Source of the DNA: Deltaproteobacteria bacterium
GTDB lineage: Bacteria; Desulfobacterota; DAOWNY01
NCBI GenBank assembly: GCA_030642325.1
Contig: DAOWNY010000039.1
Coordinates: 1 to 11,185 of the forward strand
Direction of reading: 5' to 3'
Length of the DNA stretch: 11,185 nucleotides
Shown: piece by piece, positions 1 to 6,341 of the stretch
Position numbering within the stretch: position 1 is the first letter of the stretch
Layout: every line of letters begins with the position of its first letter
Made by a program: the position numbers and the translations under genes
Notes under the pieces: model-generated
Databases searched by the model: none
Told to the model about the DNA's origin: nothing
Seen by the model: the letters and a program-made list of their open reading frames with translations, nothing else

Positions 1-12
1 AATTCTTGGAAA

Positions 13-48
13 CTCGTCAAAATGTCAATATTTTGACTTCTAAGTCAA
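13..48. promoter_or_regulatory. Operator-like cluster of four GTCAA/TTGAC units
   Basis: Two perfect inverted repeats overlap here. GTCAAAAT at 16-23 pairs with ATTTTGAC at 30-37 across a 6-base spacer, and TTGACTT at 33-39 pairs with AAGTCAA at 42-48 across 2 bases. They share the middle TTGAC, so the unit GTCAA occurs at 16-20, 24-28, 33-37 (inverted) and 44-48. This is what a multi-site binding region for a dimeric regulator looks like. A weak sigma-70-like pair (TTGGAA, 17 bases, TATTTT) on the plus strand overlaps it. The target gene is unclear: it may lie beyond the left edge on the minus strand. The repeats are plain in the sequence; the regulatory role is inferred. Confidence 0.45.
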
Positions 49-60
49 TAAACAGGACTT

Positions 61-165
61 ATGGCAATTTGGGTCCGGGACGAGAACAATAAGGCAAATA
101 AGAAATGGATAGCTATAATGGAGATAGGAAAGCCGGGAAGATATCCTGCGGGATTTCCGTGGTGA
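61..165 (+). CDS. Doubtful 34-residue plus-strand micro-ORF
   Basis: An ATG at 61 opens 34 codons ending at TGA 163-165. The peptide starts MAIWVRDENN and ends in a Gly/Pro/aromatic-rich stretch (GRYPAGFPW), a composition more protein-like than random. It follows the GTCAA cluster and a weak promoter-like pair, with an AGGA only 3 bases before the ATG, which is too close for a good ribosome binding site. A second 20-codon ORF starts at 166, directly after this stop. I recognise no family. It could be a small gene, the remnant of a broken gene, or chance. Confidence 0.15.
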   Translation: MAIWVRDENNKANKKWIAIMEIGKPGRYPAGFPW

Positions 166-169
166 ATGC

Positions 170-194
170 AAAAAAAATCCGGCTTATGCGGTAT
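170..194 (-). terminator. Weak candidate terminator after the secreted-protein gene
   Basis: Read on the minus strand, ATACCG and CGGAT can form a 5-base-pair stem with one bulged base and a 7-base loop, followed directly by eight T. A second T8 run lies just before the hairpin. It is about 95 bases beyond the stop at 289, so it could end the transcript of that gene. The stem is short, so confidence is low. Confidence 0.25.
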
Positions 195-288
195 GCTGAA
201 AAAAAATCTTGCACAAAAATGCGGGTGAACTCTGAATCTGACAACCAGAGCCCTAAACCCGTTAATCCGTTACTTTAATATTTATGCA

Positions 289-783
289 TTAATTATTGTT
301 TTTATTATATATTCTTATATCTTTAAGCATCCCCCATGCCCGGTCTTCATCACTTTCCACAGGCTCTTCCAAAACGAGAACCACGTTCCCCGGGGTGTCG
401 AAATAGTAGTGTTTGGTTTCGGGCCATGGAGGCTCGGAAGAGGAGCCATAAACGACCACTTCCTTACCATCGGATCTCTTTTTTATTCTGGTCACACTTT
501 TCCATCTTACCTCTTCTCTTTCTTCACGTTCCAGCATCTTCCGGAGGGTGGCATCCTCTATGTTATTTTTCTTAAGTTCAATAACTTCATTGATCGTCAG
601 TCGTTCACTTATCTTGCCTTCTTCTGCTTTTAACATCTCTTGTTCTATCATTAATCGGATAGTAACATCACTCACTCCAGCCTTCTTCAATCGTATAACC
701 TCGGCGGAAGTAAGGGAGAAGGCACGATCGCACACGGAAAGTAATATGGCAATGATGACTGAGCTAATAAAAAAATATTTCAT
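289..783 (-). CDS. Small secreted protein with a duplicated SHOCT-like helical motif
   Basis: This is a 164-residue protein of unknown function. I chose the ATG at 783 because it opens a clear Sec signal peptide (MKYFFIS, a hydrophobic core IIAILLSV, then a likely cut after AFS at residue 23). An in-frame ATG at 840 would add 19 polar residues in front and has no ribosome binding site. The mature protein starts with two copies of one helical motif: residues 24-51 (LTSAEVIRLKKAGV...) and 62-89 (LTINEVIELKKNNI...), 38 residues apart. Both share the pattern L-T-x2-E-V-I-x-L-K-K, then a turn, then an amphipathic helix. This resembles short SHOCT-type repeats found in exported bacterial proteins. 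The C-terminal part (residues 92-160) is beta-like and acidic near the end. Cys18 precedes Asp, with Val at -1, so a lipobox is unlikely. It lies 320 bases after flgL, so it may or may not share that transcript. Confidence 0.6.
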   Translation of the reverse strand: MKYFFISSVIIAILLSVCDRAFSLTSAEVIRLKKAGVSDVTIRLMIEQEMLKAEEGKISERLTINEVIELKKNNIEDATLRKMLEREEREEVRWKSVTRIKKRSDGKEVVVYGSSSEPPWPETKHYYFDTPGNVVLVLEEPVESDEDRAWGMLKDIRIYNKNNN

Positions 784-849
784 AACCGGATCCGCTCGGG
801 AACTTCCCCGGACCTGTCCCGGTGCGGTGAATACATTCATGATAATGCA

Positions 850-877
850 CTATCCCCATTTTTTTAGTATTATTTTA
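850..877 (-). promoter_or_regulatory. Possible degenerate sigma-28 promoter of the secreted-protein gene
   Basis: On the minus strand TAAA (877-874), 16 bases, then GGGGATAG (857-850) partly matches the FliA pattern TAAA-N15-GCCGATAA and has the same 16-base spacing as the better site before flgM. A start near 843 would leave a leader of about 60 bases before the ATG at 783. A 13-base palindrome (GGATA, TAT, TATCC) lies upstream at 895-907. The match is partial and the region is AT-rich, so this is only a candidate. Confidence 0.25.
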
Positions 878-892
878 GCCCTATAAAGCTGA

Positions 893-1051
893 ACGGATAT
901 ATTATCCCTGTTAAATCATGAAATGTTAAGGCGGGAAGAGTTGAAGGGAAAATATTTTCCAACTAAAACGACTGAACAGGAATTGCTGTCCGGCAAAGAT
1001 GATGAAATCGTGGAGTTCATGACAACAATTCCCATCCAGTATATCCCGTAA
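893..1051 (+). CDS. Short plus-strand open frame, possible micro-gene or gene remnant
   Basis: An open frame runs from 893 to TAA at 1049-1051. The first ATG is at 923, giving 42 residues (starts MLRREELKGKYF, ends MTTIPIQYIP). The open reading extends upstream of that ATG to 893 (ILSLLNHE), and the composition is mixed and protein-like. No ribosome binding site precedes the ATG. It lies opposite in direction to flgL and the secreted-protein gene, in the 262-base gap between them (841-1102 when measured from the longest reading of that gene). I recognise no family. A decayed fragment of a longer gene is as likely as a true small gene. Confidence 0.2.
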   Translation, partial: TDILSLLNHEMLRREELKGKYFPTKTTEQELLSGKDDEIVEFMTTIPIQYIP

Positions 1052-1102
1052 TTTATCTTGAGATTGATGAATAATATTGAAATATGCTAATTACCGTTCT
1101 TG

Positions 1103-1996
1103 TCACATGAAATTTATCAAGCTCAGCTGCGAGATCATGGCTGTGGTTTGAAGTACCGTTTCATAAACGGTTTGTTGAGCCTTAAGTTCAATGATCGTCT
1201 TCGCAATGTCAGCGTCTTCTGTTTCAGAAAGTAGATTGGTAATGTCCATCTCAAAATTATTAAGATGATTCTCGGCTATCTCCAGCCGGTTCACCTTGCT
1301 TCCGATTTCGCTGTTACCGACGAGAATCTGTTGCATGGCATCACCCAATAAACTCACTTGATTGGAAATAACGTTAGTATCATCACTATCCAGTCCGTCC
1401 CGCAGGTCTTGCAAGACATCAAAAATATTAACTCCTCCCGCGCTTCCCATGAAAATTTCGTCTCCGGTGATGTTGGTTTCCAGAGAAACTCCCTCTCCCA
1501 CCGTGGCGTTCATTTTACCGTCATCTCCATGGTAGCTTGCTTGATAATTACCGTCCCTGGAAAAAGGAGGGGTATCGGTTTTATAGCCGCCAAAAATATA
1601 ACGTCCTCCCAGCTTGCTGTTTGCAAGGCTGATTAATTGATCAATAATACTTTCAACCTCATCTGCATTAATACTTCTTGTTTCGGCGTCAGCCATCTCG
1701 GAGGATTGACTGATGGCGATTCTCTTGGCTTCTGCAACAACTTCGTAGAACCCGGTTAAAGTCGATTCGTTGAATCTAAGCCAAAAATCTGCCTGCTCAA
1801 TATTCTCGCTGTATTGTTCTATTTTTGACAGGGTAGTCCGGTAATCCATGACCTTGATCATGCCCATGGGATCGTCGGACGGCCTGTTAATTTTTTTATA
1901 CGACTCGGTATATTCAATAATTTTCTGAAGACGTTCGGCATTTCTGGAAATATTTTTGATCATATTACTCATAATCATTTGATTGGTCACTCGCAT
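1103..1996 (-). CDS. flgL: Flagellar hook-filament junction protein FlgL (HAP3)
   Basis: FlgL is the second junction protein between hook and filament, exported by the flagellar type III system and placed on top of FlgK. The protein is 297 residues from the ATG at 1996, close to the usual FlgL length. It shows the flagellin-like N-terminal helix (MRVTNQMI, then NRPSDDPMGM around residues 37-46) and the C-terminal helix (ADIAKTIIELKAQQTVYETVL) that pack into the D0/D1 core, with a variable middle. An upstream ATG at 2002 is only 2 bases from the AAGGGG ribosome binding site. The ATG at 1996 is 8 bases away and gives the standard MRVT start, so I prefer it. The ribosome binding site overlaps the flgK stop, which points to coupled translation. 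Confidence 0.96.
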   Translation of the reverse strand: MRVTNQMIMSNMIKNISRNAERLQKIIEYTESYKKINRPSDDPMGMIKVMDYRTTLSKIEQYSENIEQADFWLRFNESTLTGFYEVVAEAKRIAISQSSEMADAETRSINADEVESIIDQLISLANSKLGGRYIFGGYKTDTPPFSRDGNYQASYHGDDGKMNATVGEGVSLETNITGDEIFMGSAGGVNIFDVLQDLRDGLDSDDTNVISNQVSLLGDAMQQILVGNSEIGSKVNRLEIAENHLNNFEMDITNLLSETEDADIAKTIIELKAQQTVYETVLQTTAMISQLSLINFM

Positions 1997-2004
1997 AATC
2001 ATTA

Positions 2005-2010
2005 CCCCTT
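2005..2010 (-). promoter_or_regulatory. flgL ribosome binding site overlapping the flgK stop
   Basis: AAGGGG on the minus strand shares two bases with the flgK TAA (2011-2009). It is 8 bases before the ATG at 1996 and 2 bases before the ATG at 2002, so it selects the inner start of flgL and suggests translational coupling of flgK and flgL. Confidence 0.7.
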
Positions 2011-3766
2011 AATTCAGGTTGATCAAAGTGTCAAGCATTTCATCTACAACCGAAATGATTCGGGCGGCAGCCTCATAGGCCTTTTGAAACTTAATTAAAT
2101 TGATCATCTCTTCATCCAGAGACACCCCCGATATTGACTCTCGATAGCCTTCCAACTGATCAACCACCGCCTGTTGATGGCTATAATCTTCCCCGGATTT
2201 CCAGGTTTCCACCCCCACTTTTCCCACCAAAGAACCATAGTAATCAGCAAAGGTATATTGGTTGCCGTTCATCAATGACTCATCACGCAATCCGGCCATG
2301 GCCGAGGCATTACTGCCGTCCCCCGGAGAGTTGGAAACGGAGGCGGCGGCAATCATACTGATATCATCGGATATGAGGGAATTAACCTCCATTGTCCGGG
2401 CATATTCCCATATGCCGCTGGTGCTGTTATAATCCACGTCAAAAAATGTATTCATGCCGAGGGCCATGAGAGTATCGCTGGTATCTGAGGTAAAGGCAAA
2501 ACTATGATCCTGAAAGGCGGGGCCATTGGTGTGGATCCTCAATTCTCCATCGGGAGTAACTTCCGCAACAATTTCACCTCCCCCGCCACCCACCATAATA
2601 TTGATGTTGTTTACTAAATCATTTAAATTATCATTGGCTGGGTCAACAGCAATCGCATAGGTGTTAACCACCGCTCCGTTTGCATCCAGGACATCAATGG
2701 TAAAGCTGCCGTTTTGGAGATCAAAGGGGAGATTTGCACTGTCCAGATTATTGGCCGGATTATCCACATTAAAGGTTCCTGTTATATCCTGGAATCCTTT
2801 CAACCCCACCCCCCGGGAATGAAGCCGGTTTACTTCTTCAATCAGTTCTTTGGCCAGGTCATCGAGCTTATTGAGGTAATCGGGAATAAAGGTGTCTCTG
2901 GTTTCAATCCACCCCTTCATTTTCCCCCCCGAAATTTCATCGGTAATATTCAGCAAATTTCCTTCGCTGTCAATCCAATTAATATCAAAATAATTTGAGT
3001 TGCCCGGATTATTGGTTCCCCGGAGTTCCCAGGCTAAATTTCCTTCCACAAGCGGTTTGCCCGTCCCAAGCATAACAGTAACTTTTCCGTCTCCTCCTTC
3101 GTATGAATTAAAACCAATCAGGGAAGATAACTGTTGCAACAGTAAATCCCTTGAATCTCTAAGATCATTGGCATTAACCCCCCTGGTCTCAACCTTGGCA
3201 ATTTCTGAATTATATTTAGCTATTTGAGAAGTAATTTCATTAATCTCTTCCAGAGATCCCCCGATGGTAGTATTCAAATTTTTTTGTAACCGCCTGAGGT
3301 CGAAATCCATTTGATTAAATGTGCCGGCCATGGTCTCTGCCCGGGAGATCAAGTTTGTCCTTTCCGCTGATCCCTCAGGATTGTTGCTCAAATCATACAA
3401 ACCGTTCCAGAACTCATTCATCAGGTGATTTAAGCCAAATTCGGGAGACTCATTGAAGATCATCTCAATCTGCTCAAAGGTATTTTTTTTAATATCCCAT
3501 CTTCCCAGCAATTCCGAAGCATCATTTATTTGATAATTAACAAACCTGTCATACACTCTTCTTATTTCGGTGGCCTTAACGCCGGTTCCGAACATCATCC
3601 TTGTATTAAATTTATTAACGGCGCCTGCGGTTTCCATTACCGTCACCTGGCGATGAAATCCCGGGGTATTGACATTGGCAATGTTATGACTTGCCACCTC
3701 AATCCCCTTTCGCTGGTTTATAATTGCGGTTTTGGCTATATCCAATGCCCCGTAATAACCTAACAT
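2009..3766 (-). CDS. flgK: Flagellar hook-associated protein FlgK (HAP1)
   Basis: FlgK is the first hook-filament junction protein, secreted through the flagellar export channel after the hook is complete. The 585-residue product has the rod/hook family N-terminus (residues 1-45, with SHNIANVNTPGFHR at 26-39), the FlgK-typical stretch NEFWNGLYDLSNNPEG (about residues 117-133), and the C-terminal D0 helix with SLDEEMINLIKFQKAYEAA. It is slightly longer than enterobacterial FlgK. The extra length lies in the surface-exposed middle, where residues about 350-412 (FTIDVLDANG..., then a Gly5 run) resemble flagellin-IN type domains. The ATG at 3766 has AGGAG 7 bases upstream. The chaperone gene flgN ends 28 bases upstream and flgL follows directly, so chaperone and clients are co-transcribed. 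Confidence 0.97.
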   Translation of the reverse strand: MLGYYGALDIAKTAIINQRKGIEVASHNIANVNTPGFHRQVTVMETAGAVNKFNTRMMFGTGVKATEIRRVYDRFVNYQINDASELLGRWDIKKNTFEQIEMIFNESPEFGLNHLMNEFWNGLYDLSNNPEGSAERTNLISRAETMAGTFNQMDFDLRRLQKNLNTTIGGSLEEINEITSQIAKYNSEIAKVETRGVNANDLRDSRDLLLQQLSSLIGFNSYEGGDGKVTVMLGTGKPLVEGNLAWELRGTNNPGNSNYFDINWIDSEGNLLNITDEISGGKMKGWIETRDTFIPDYLNKLDDLAKELIEEVNRLHSRGVGLKGFQDITGTFNVDNPANNLDSANLPFDLQNGSFTIDVLDANGAVVNTYAIAVDPANDNLNDLVNNINIMVGGGGGEIVAEVTPDGELRIHTNGPAFQDHSFAFTSDTSDTLMALGMNTFFDVDYNSTSGIWEYARTMEVNSLISDDISMIAAASVSNSPGDGSNASAMAGLRDESLMNGNQYTFADYYGSLVGKVGVETWKSGEDYSHQQAVVDQLEGYRESISGVSLDEEMINLIKFQKAYEAAARIISVVDEMLDTLINLN

Positions 3767-3794
3767 TTATCTGCTCCTGACACTTTTTTATGAA

Positions 3795-4304
3795 CTATAT
3801 CTCCTGAGAGAGTGAACCAAAATTATAATTGTCTGCCGGCTTTACTTTTCCGCTGGAAAGATATGTAGAATTATAGGCATTTAAGTAACTCAGCAAGGAT
3901 AAGGAACTGTTTGTGCAGGCAAGAGAATGTTCGACGAATCTCCCGTTTTCTTTATTAACCTTTGAGACGGTTGCAGCCAGTTCCTTCAGATTGGTATAAC
4001 AAACATTCAAACGGGAACCATAGGGTTCGCCGATGGTTTTAATTAAGTTTGACAGGGTTGATTCTGCCGAGGGTAAACAGACCTGCCGGGAAATTCTTTC
4101 CAACAATATTGACCGCTGTTCTTCCAATATTCTCAATTTTAATACGCATGTTTCTTTTTCTTTGACGGTTTCATGCAGCTTCTCAAGGGAAAGTTCGAGG
4201 ATACTCTGCTCCTCCTTTTTTAAGATTGCGGCAAGTTCATGGTACAATATGATCTCTTTTTTTAGAAGGGCTAACAGTTCTTCCAGTAAAAGATTTTGCG
4301 TCAT
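3795..4304 (-). CDS. flgN: FlgN-type export chaperone for FlgK and FlgL
   Basis: FlgN is a cytoplasmic chaperone that keeps FlgK and FlgL soluble and delivers them to the export gate. The 169-residue product is mostly helical. Residues 1-75 are leucine- and charge-rich (LLLEELLALLKKEI, ILKKEEQSILELSLEKL, KEKETCVLKLRILEEQ), in the long coiled-coil style of the family. The second half contains the FlgN-like stretch NLKELAATVSKVNKENGRFVEHSL. Sequence conservation in this family is low, so the call rests on helical pattern, length and position between flgM and flgK. The ATG at 4304 is preceded by a GGGA-type ribosome binding site. The C-terminal 30 residues are Ser/Tyr/Asn-rich and probably flexible. 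Confidence 0.88.
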   Translation of the reverse strand: MTQNLLLEELLALLKKEIILYHELAAILKKEEQSILELSLEKLHETVKEKETCVLKLRILEEQRSILLERISRQVCLPSAESTLSNLIKTIGEPYGSRLNVCYTNLKELAATVSKVNKENGRFVEHSLACTNSSLSLLSYLNAYNSTYLSSGKVKPADNYNFGSLSQEI

Positions 4305-4379
4305 TTTGCTTTCCCTGATTTTGGTTAATATTTTTATTAAATCCAGTCAATTACAATCAGAAATCTATACCGTCTTTTT

Positions 4380-4685
4380 TTACAATATGAGATCTATGAG
4401 GGCTTCCTTCAACATTTTGTCGGCGATCTTCTTTCCCTCAACGCTGTAAGTTCCTTTATCCAGGTCAGACTTAATCTGATCGATCTTTTCCTGCCTGATA
4501 TCGGGAGTTGTTTTAAGAATTTGTTGAACCTGTTTTATGTTCTTCGCGCGGTCGGAAAATTGTACGTCCTCGTTCAATTGTGTCTCAACCGAGGTCTTTT
4601 TGGTGTTGGAGTCAACCTTCTCATTTTTTTCAATTCCCTTAAGATAAGCCTCCAGCCCTATCGGTTTTCCTCCGGAAATCTTCAT
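4380..4685 (-). CDS. flgM: Anti-sigma-28 factor FlgM
   Basis: FlgM binds sigma-28 (FliA) and keeps late flagellar genes silent until the hook is complete, when FlgM is exported. The 101-residue product has the expected layout: a flexible polar N-terminal half (the export-competent part) and a C-terminal FliA-binding region (about residues 44-101) with SDRAKNIKQVQQIL, PDIRQEKIDQIKSDLDKGTY and IADKMLKEAL, which are diagnostic for the family. The ATG at 4685 has a strong AAAGGAGG ribosome binding site 7 bases upstream. It is the first gene behind a sigma-28-like promoter (4757-4784), consistent with feedback control by its own target. A 75-base gap separates it from flgN. Confidence 0.96.
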   Translation of the reverse strand: MKISGGKPIGLEAYLKGIEKNEKVDSNTKKTSVETQLNEDVQFSDRAKNIKQVQQILKTTPDIRQEKIDQIKSDLDKGTYSVEGKKIADKMLKEALIDLIL

Positions 4686-4756
4686 TTTAAAACCTCCTTT
4701 TCTCGTTGATGATAATAACTTCCTGTTGTAACATCAAATAGCTACTCTTCTTCTTT

Positions 4757-4784
4757 CTATCGGTATCATACAATAAAAACTTTA
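4757..4784 (-). promoter_or_regulatory. Sigma-28 (FliA)-type promoter for flgM-flgN-flgK-flgL
   Basis: On the minus strand TAAAGTTT (4784-4777) is followed 12 bases later by ACCGATAG (4764-4757). This is TAAA-N16-ACCGATAG against the FliA consensus TAAA-N15-GCCGATAA: the -35 box is perfect, the -10 differs at its two outer bases and the spacer is one base long. The predicted start near 4750 gives a leader of about 65 bases before flgM. The -35 box contains the flgJ stop codon (4784-4782). Placement before the classic late genes makes the call strong. Confidence 0.75.
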
Positions 4785-5126
4785 ATCATCGAGAGGAATT
4801 TGCCTCTGTAAAAAAGCGGCCAGACCAACTCCTCCCTGCGAAGAAATCCAGCCGGCCAAGTTGCGGTCAATCATAGAATTGTAGATATCTTCTTCCCCTT
4901 TCTTCATGCTGAATAAATCAGATTTCGGGATAGTATCGCGCATGTTTTTTAAAAGATGATAGATGAATAATGATTCAAACTCCGAGCAGGCCTCTTTTAA
5001 TTTCCGATCATCAATGCTCGCGGGATCAGTTGAAGTAAATTCTTGCATTACGGGGGATGGTGATATGCTTTCCGTCAACCCCCGGGCAAGAAATGAAAGG
5101 TTTGCAGAAGAAATTGAATCATCCAT
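4782..5126 (-). CDS. flgJ: FlgJ-like rod-binding protein without muramidase domain
   Basis: The 114-residue product matches the N-terminal rod-binding half of FlgJ, which caps or scaffolds the growing rod in the periplasm. The rod-binding domain spans residues about 41-108 (LKEACSEFESLFIYHLLKNMRD, then a DLFSMKKGEEDIYNSMID stretch and GGVGLAAFL). The peptidoglycan hydrolase domain that enterobacterial FlgJ carries at its C-terminus is absent, as is usual outside beta/gammaproteobacteria, so a separate hydrolase must open the wall. GGAGGAC lies just before the ATG at 5126, and only 19 bases separate it from flgI. Its last codon overlaps the sigma-28 promoter -35 box of flgM. Confidence 0.93.
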   Translation of the reverse strand: MDDSISSANLSFLARGLTESISPSPVMQEFTSTDPASIDDRKLKEACSEFESLFIYHLLKNMRDTIPKSDLFSMKKGEEDIYNSMIDRNLAGWISSQGGVGLAAFLQRQIPLDD

Positions 5127-5145
5127 GCTAATAGTCCTCCGATTC

Positions 5146-6315
5146 TTATATTATTTCCAGTTCTGCCTGCAGGGCACCCGATGCTTTTAATGCCTGAAAA
5201 ATGGCAATCAAATCACGCGGGGACACCCCCAGAGCATTCAAAGCCCGAACCAATTCATTAATACTTGCCCCAGTGGGTAACAGCATCAATTTGGTCCTCT
5301 CCTCTTCAACTATTACTTCCGAATCCGGAGTAACTACGGTTTGTCCTCCGGGGGCAGCCAGTGACCCGGTCTCAGAGTCACCATATCCTCCCCTCTTGCC
5401 AGGTGAAGGAGAAAAGGGGAATGGCTGGGAAACCTCCTTATTTTCCTTGATTATAATACTTAGATTACCGTGGGAAACGGCAACGGTTGAAAGCCTGACA
5501 TTTTCACCCACTATGATGGTGCCGGTTCGTTCATCTATTACTACCCTGGCCACTGTATCGGGAACAACCTGAAGAGTTTCAATCCGGGTAACCAGTTCGA
5601 CAATATTTCCCGAATACCCGGCCGGTATTTTTATTTTTATGGTAGCGGGATCCAATGAACTGGCAATACTATTCCGGAAACTGTGGTTAATCACTTTTGT
5701 TAAGCGGGAAGCGGTGGTAAAATCAGGATTCTGGATGGCAAGCAATAAAAAATTTTTCTCATTAAAATTGTAGCTTACCTCTCTTTCCACCAAAGCTCCC
5801 CCCACTATTTTTCCCACCGTGGGATGATTTACCTGAATACCCCCTCCGGAGTCACCTCCATAAGCAAATCCACCGGTTGACAGGGGACCTTGCGCAACGG
5901 CGTATACCTTCCCGTCCGGTGCTCTTAATGGTGTCAAAATAAGAGTTCCTCCCTGAAGGCTCTTGGCATCTCCCAGAGAGGACACCAGCACATCAATCTT
6001 GCCGCCGATCCGGATAAAAGGAGGAAAATCGGCAGTTACCAGCACCGCGGCTACATTCTTTACTTTAACATCATCGGCATTAACTTTAATCCCCATTCTT
6101 TCCAGCATACTCATTAAAGTTTGCAGGGTAAATTCGGTTTTATCCTTATCCCCGCTTCCATTAAGTCCCACCACCAGACCATAACCGATCAATTGATTAT
6201 GTCGTATCCCCACTATCGCCGCAATGTCTTTTATTCTCACAGCGGGTAGTGAAGTTTCCATCAAAAAAGAAAATACTATCATAAAACATAAAACAATCAG
6301 GAATTTCCTTTTCAT
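5146..6315 (-). CDS. flgI: Flagellar P-ring protein FlgI
   Basis: FlgI polymerises in the periplasm into the P ring, the peptidoglycan bushing of the rod. The 389-residue product has a Sec signal peptide (MKRKFLIV, hydrophobic core, cut probably near residue 25) and then the family hallmark VRIKDIAAIVGIRHNQLIGYGLVVGL. Other conserved stretches are GLNGSGDKD, SSLGDAKSLQGGTLILTPL, YAVAQGPLS and the C-terminal LVRALNALGVSPRDLIAIFQALK. Between VSQPFPFS and GGQTVV, residues about 303-322 form an extra segment absent from typical FlgI, partly encoded by an imperfect palindrome (5381-5424). The start at 6315 has only a weak GGTAG ribosome binding site, 26 bases from the flgH stop, so coupling may help. 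Confidence 0.97.
   Translation of the reverse strand: MKRKFLIVLCFMIVFSFLMETSLPAVRIKDIAAIVGIRHNQLIGYGLVVGLNGSGDKDKTEFTLQTLMSMLERMGIKVNADDVKVKNVAAVLVTADFPPFIRIGGKIDVLVSSLGDAKSLQGGTLILTPLRAPDGKVYAVAQGPLSTGGFAYGGDSGGGIQVNHPTVGKIVGGALVEREVSYNFNEKNFLLLAIQNPDFTTASRLTKVINHSFRNSIASSLDPATIKIKIPAGYSGNIVELVTRIETLQVVPDTVARVVIDERTGTIIVGENVRLSTVAVSHGNLSIIIKENKEVSQPFPFSPSPGKRGGYGDSETGSLAAPGGQTVVTPDSEVIVEEERTKLMLLPTGASINELVRALNALGVSPRDLIAIFQALKASGALQAELEII
5381..5424. repeat. Imperfect palindrome inside flgI encoding an extra segment
   Basis: CCCCTCTT at 5390-5397 pairs with AAAAGGGG at 5412-5419 (7 of 8 pairs) around a 14-base loop. CCAT (5381-5384) and ATGG (5421-5424) can extend the stem past an internal loop. 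It encodes FlgI residues about 299-312 (FPFSPSPGKRGGYG), exactly where FlgI carries more sequence than usual between its VSQPxPFS and GGQTVV motifs. A palindromic repeat inserted in frame would explain both. The palindrome is visible; its mobile origin is inferred. Confidence 0.4.
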
Positions 6316-6341
6316 TATCTACCTTATACCATCCGGTTAAT

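Noticed and set aside
61..76. Sigma-54-like TGGCAATTTGGGTCC on the plus strand after the GTCAA cluster
   Set aside because: The -24 half looks good, but the -12 position has CC instead of GC.
230..250. CTCTG...CAGAG hairpin as terminator of the secreted-protein gene
   Set aside because: Five-base arms with an 11-base loop and no adjacent T-tract. The hairpin at 170-194 is a slightly better candidate.
1358..1636. Plus-strand open frames opposite flgL, flgK, flgI, flgA and flgG
   Set aside because: They are antisense shadows of well-supported flagellar genes, with no ribosome binding sites or family motifs.
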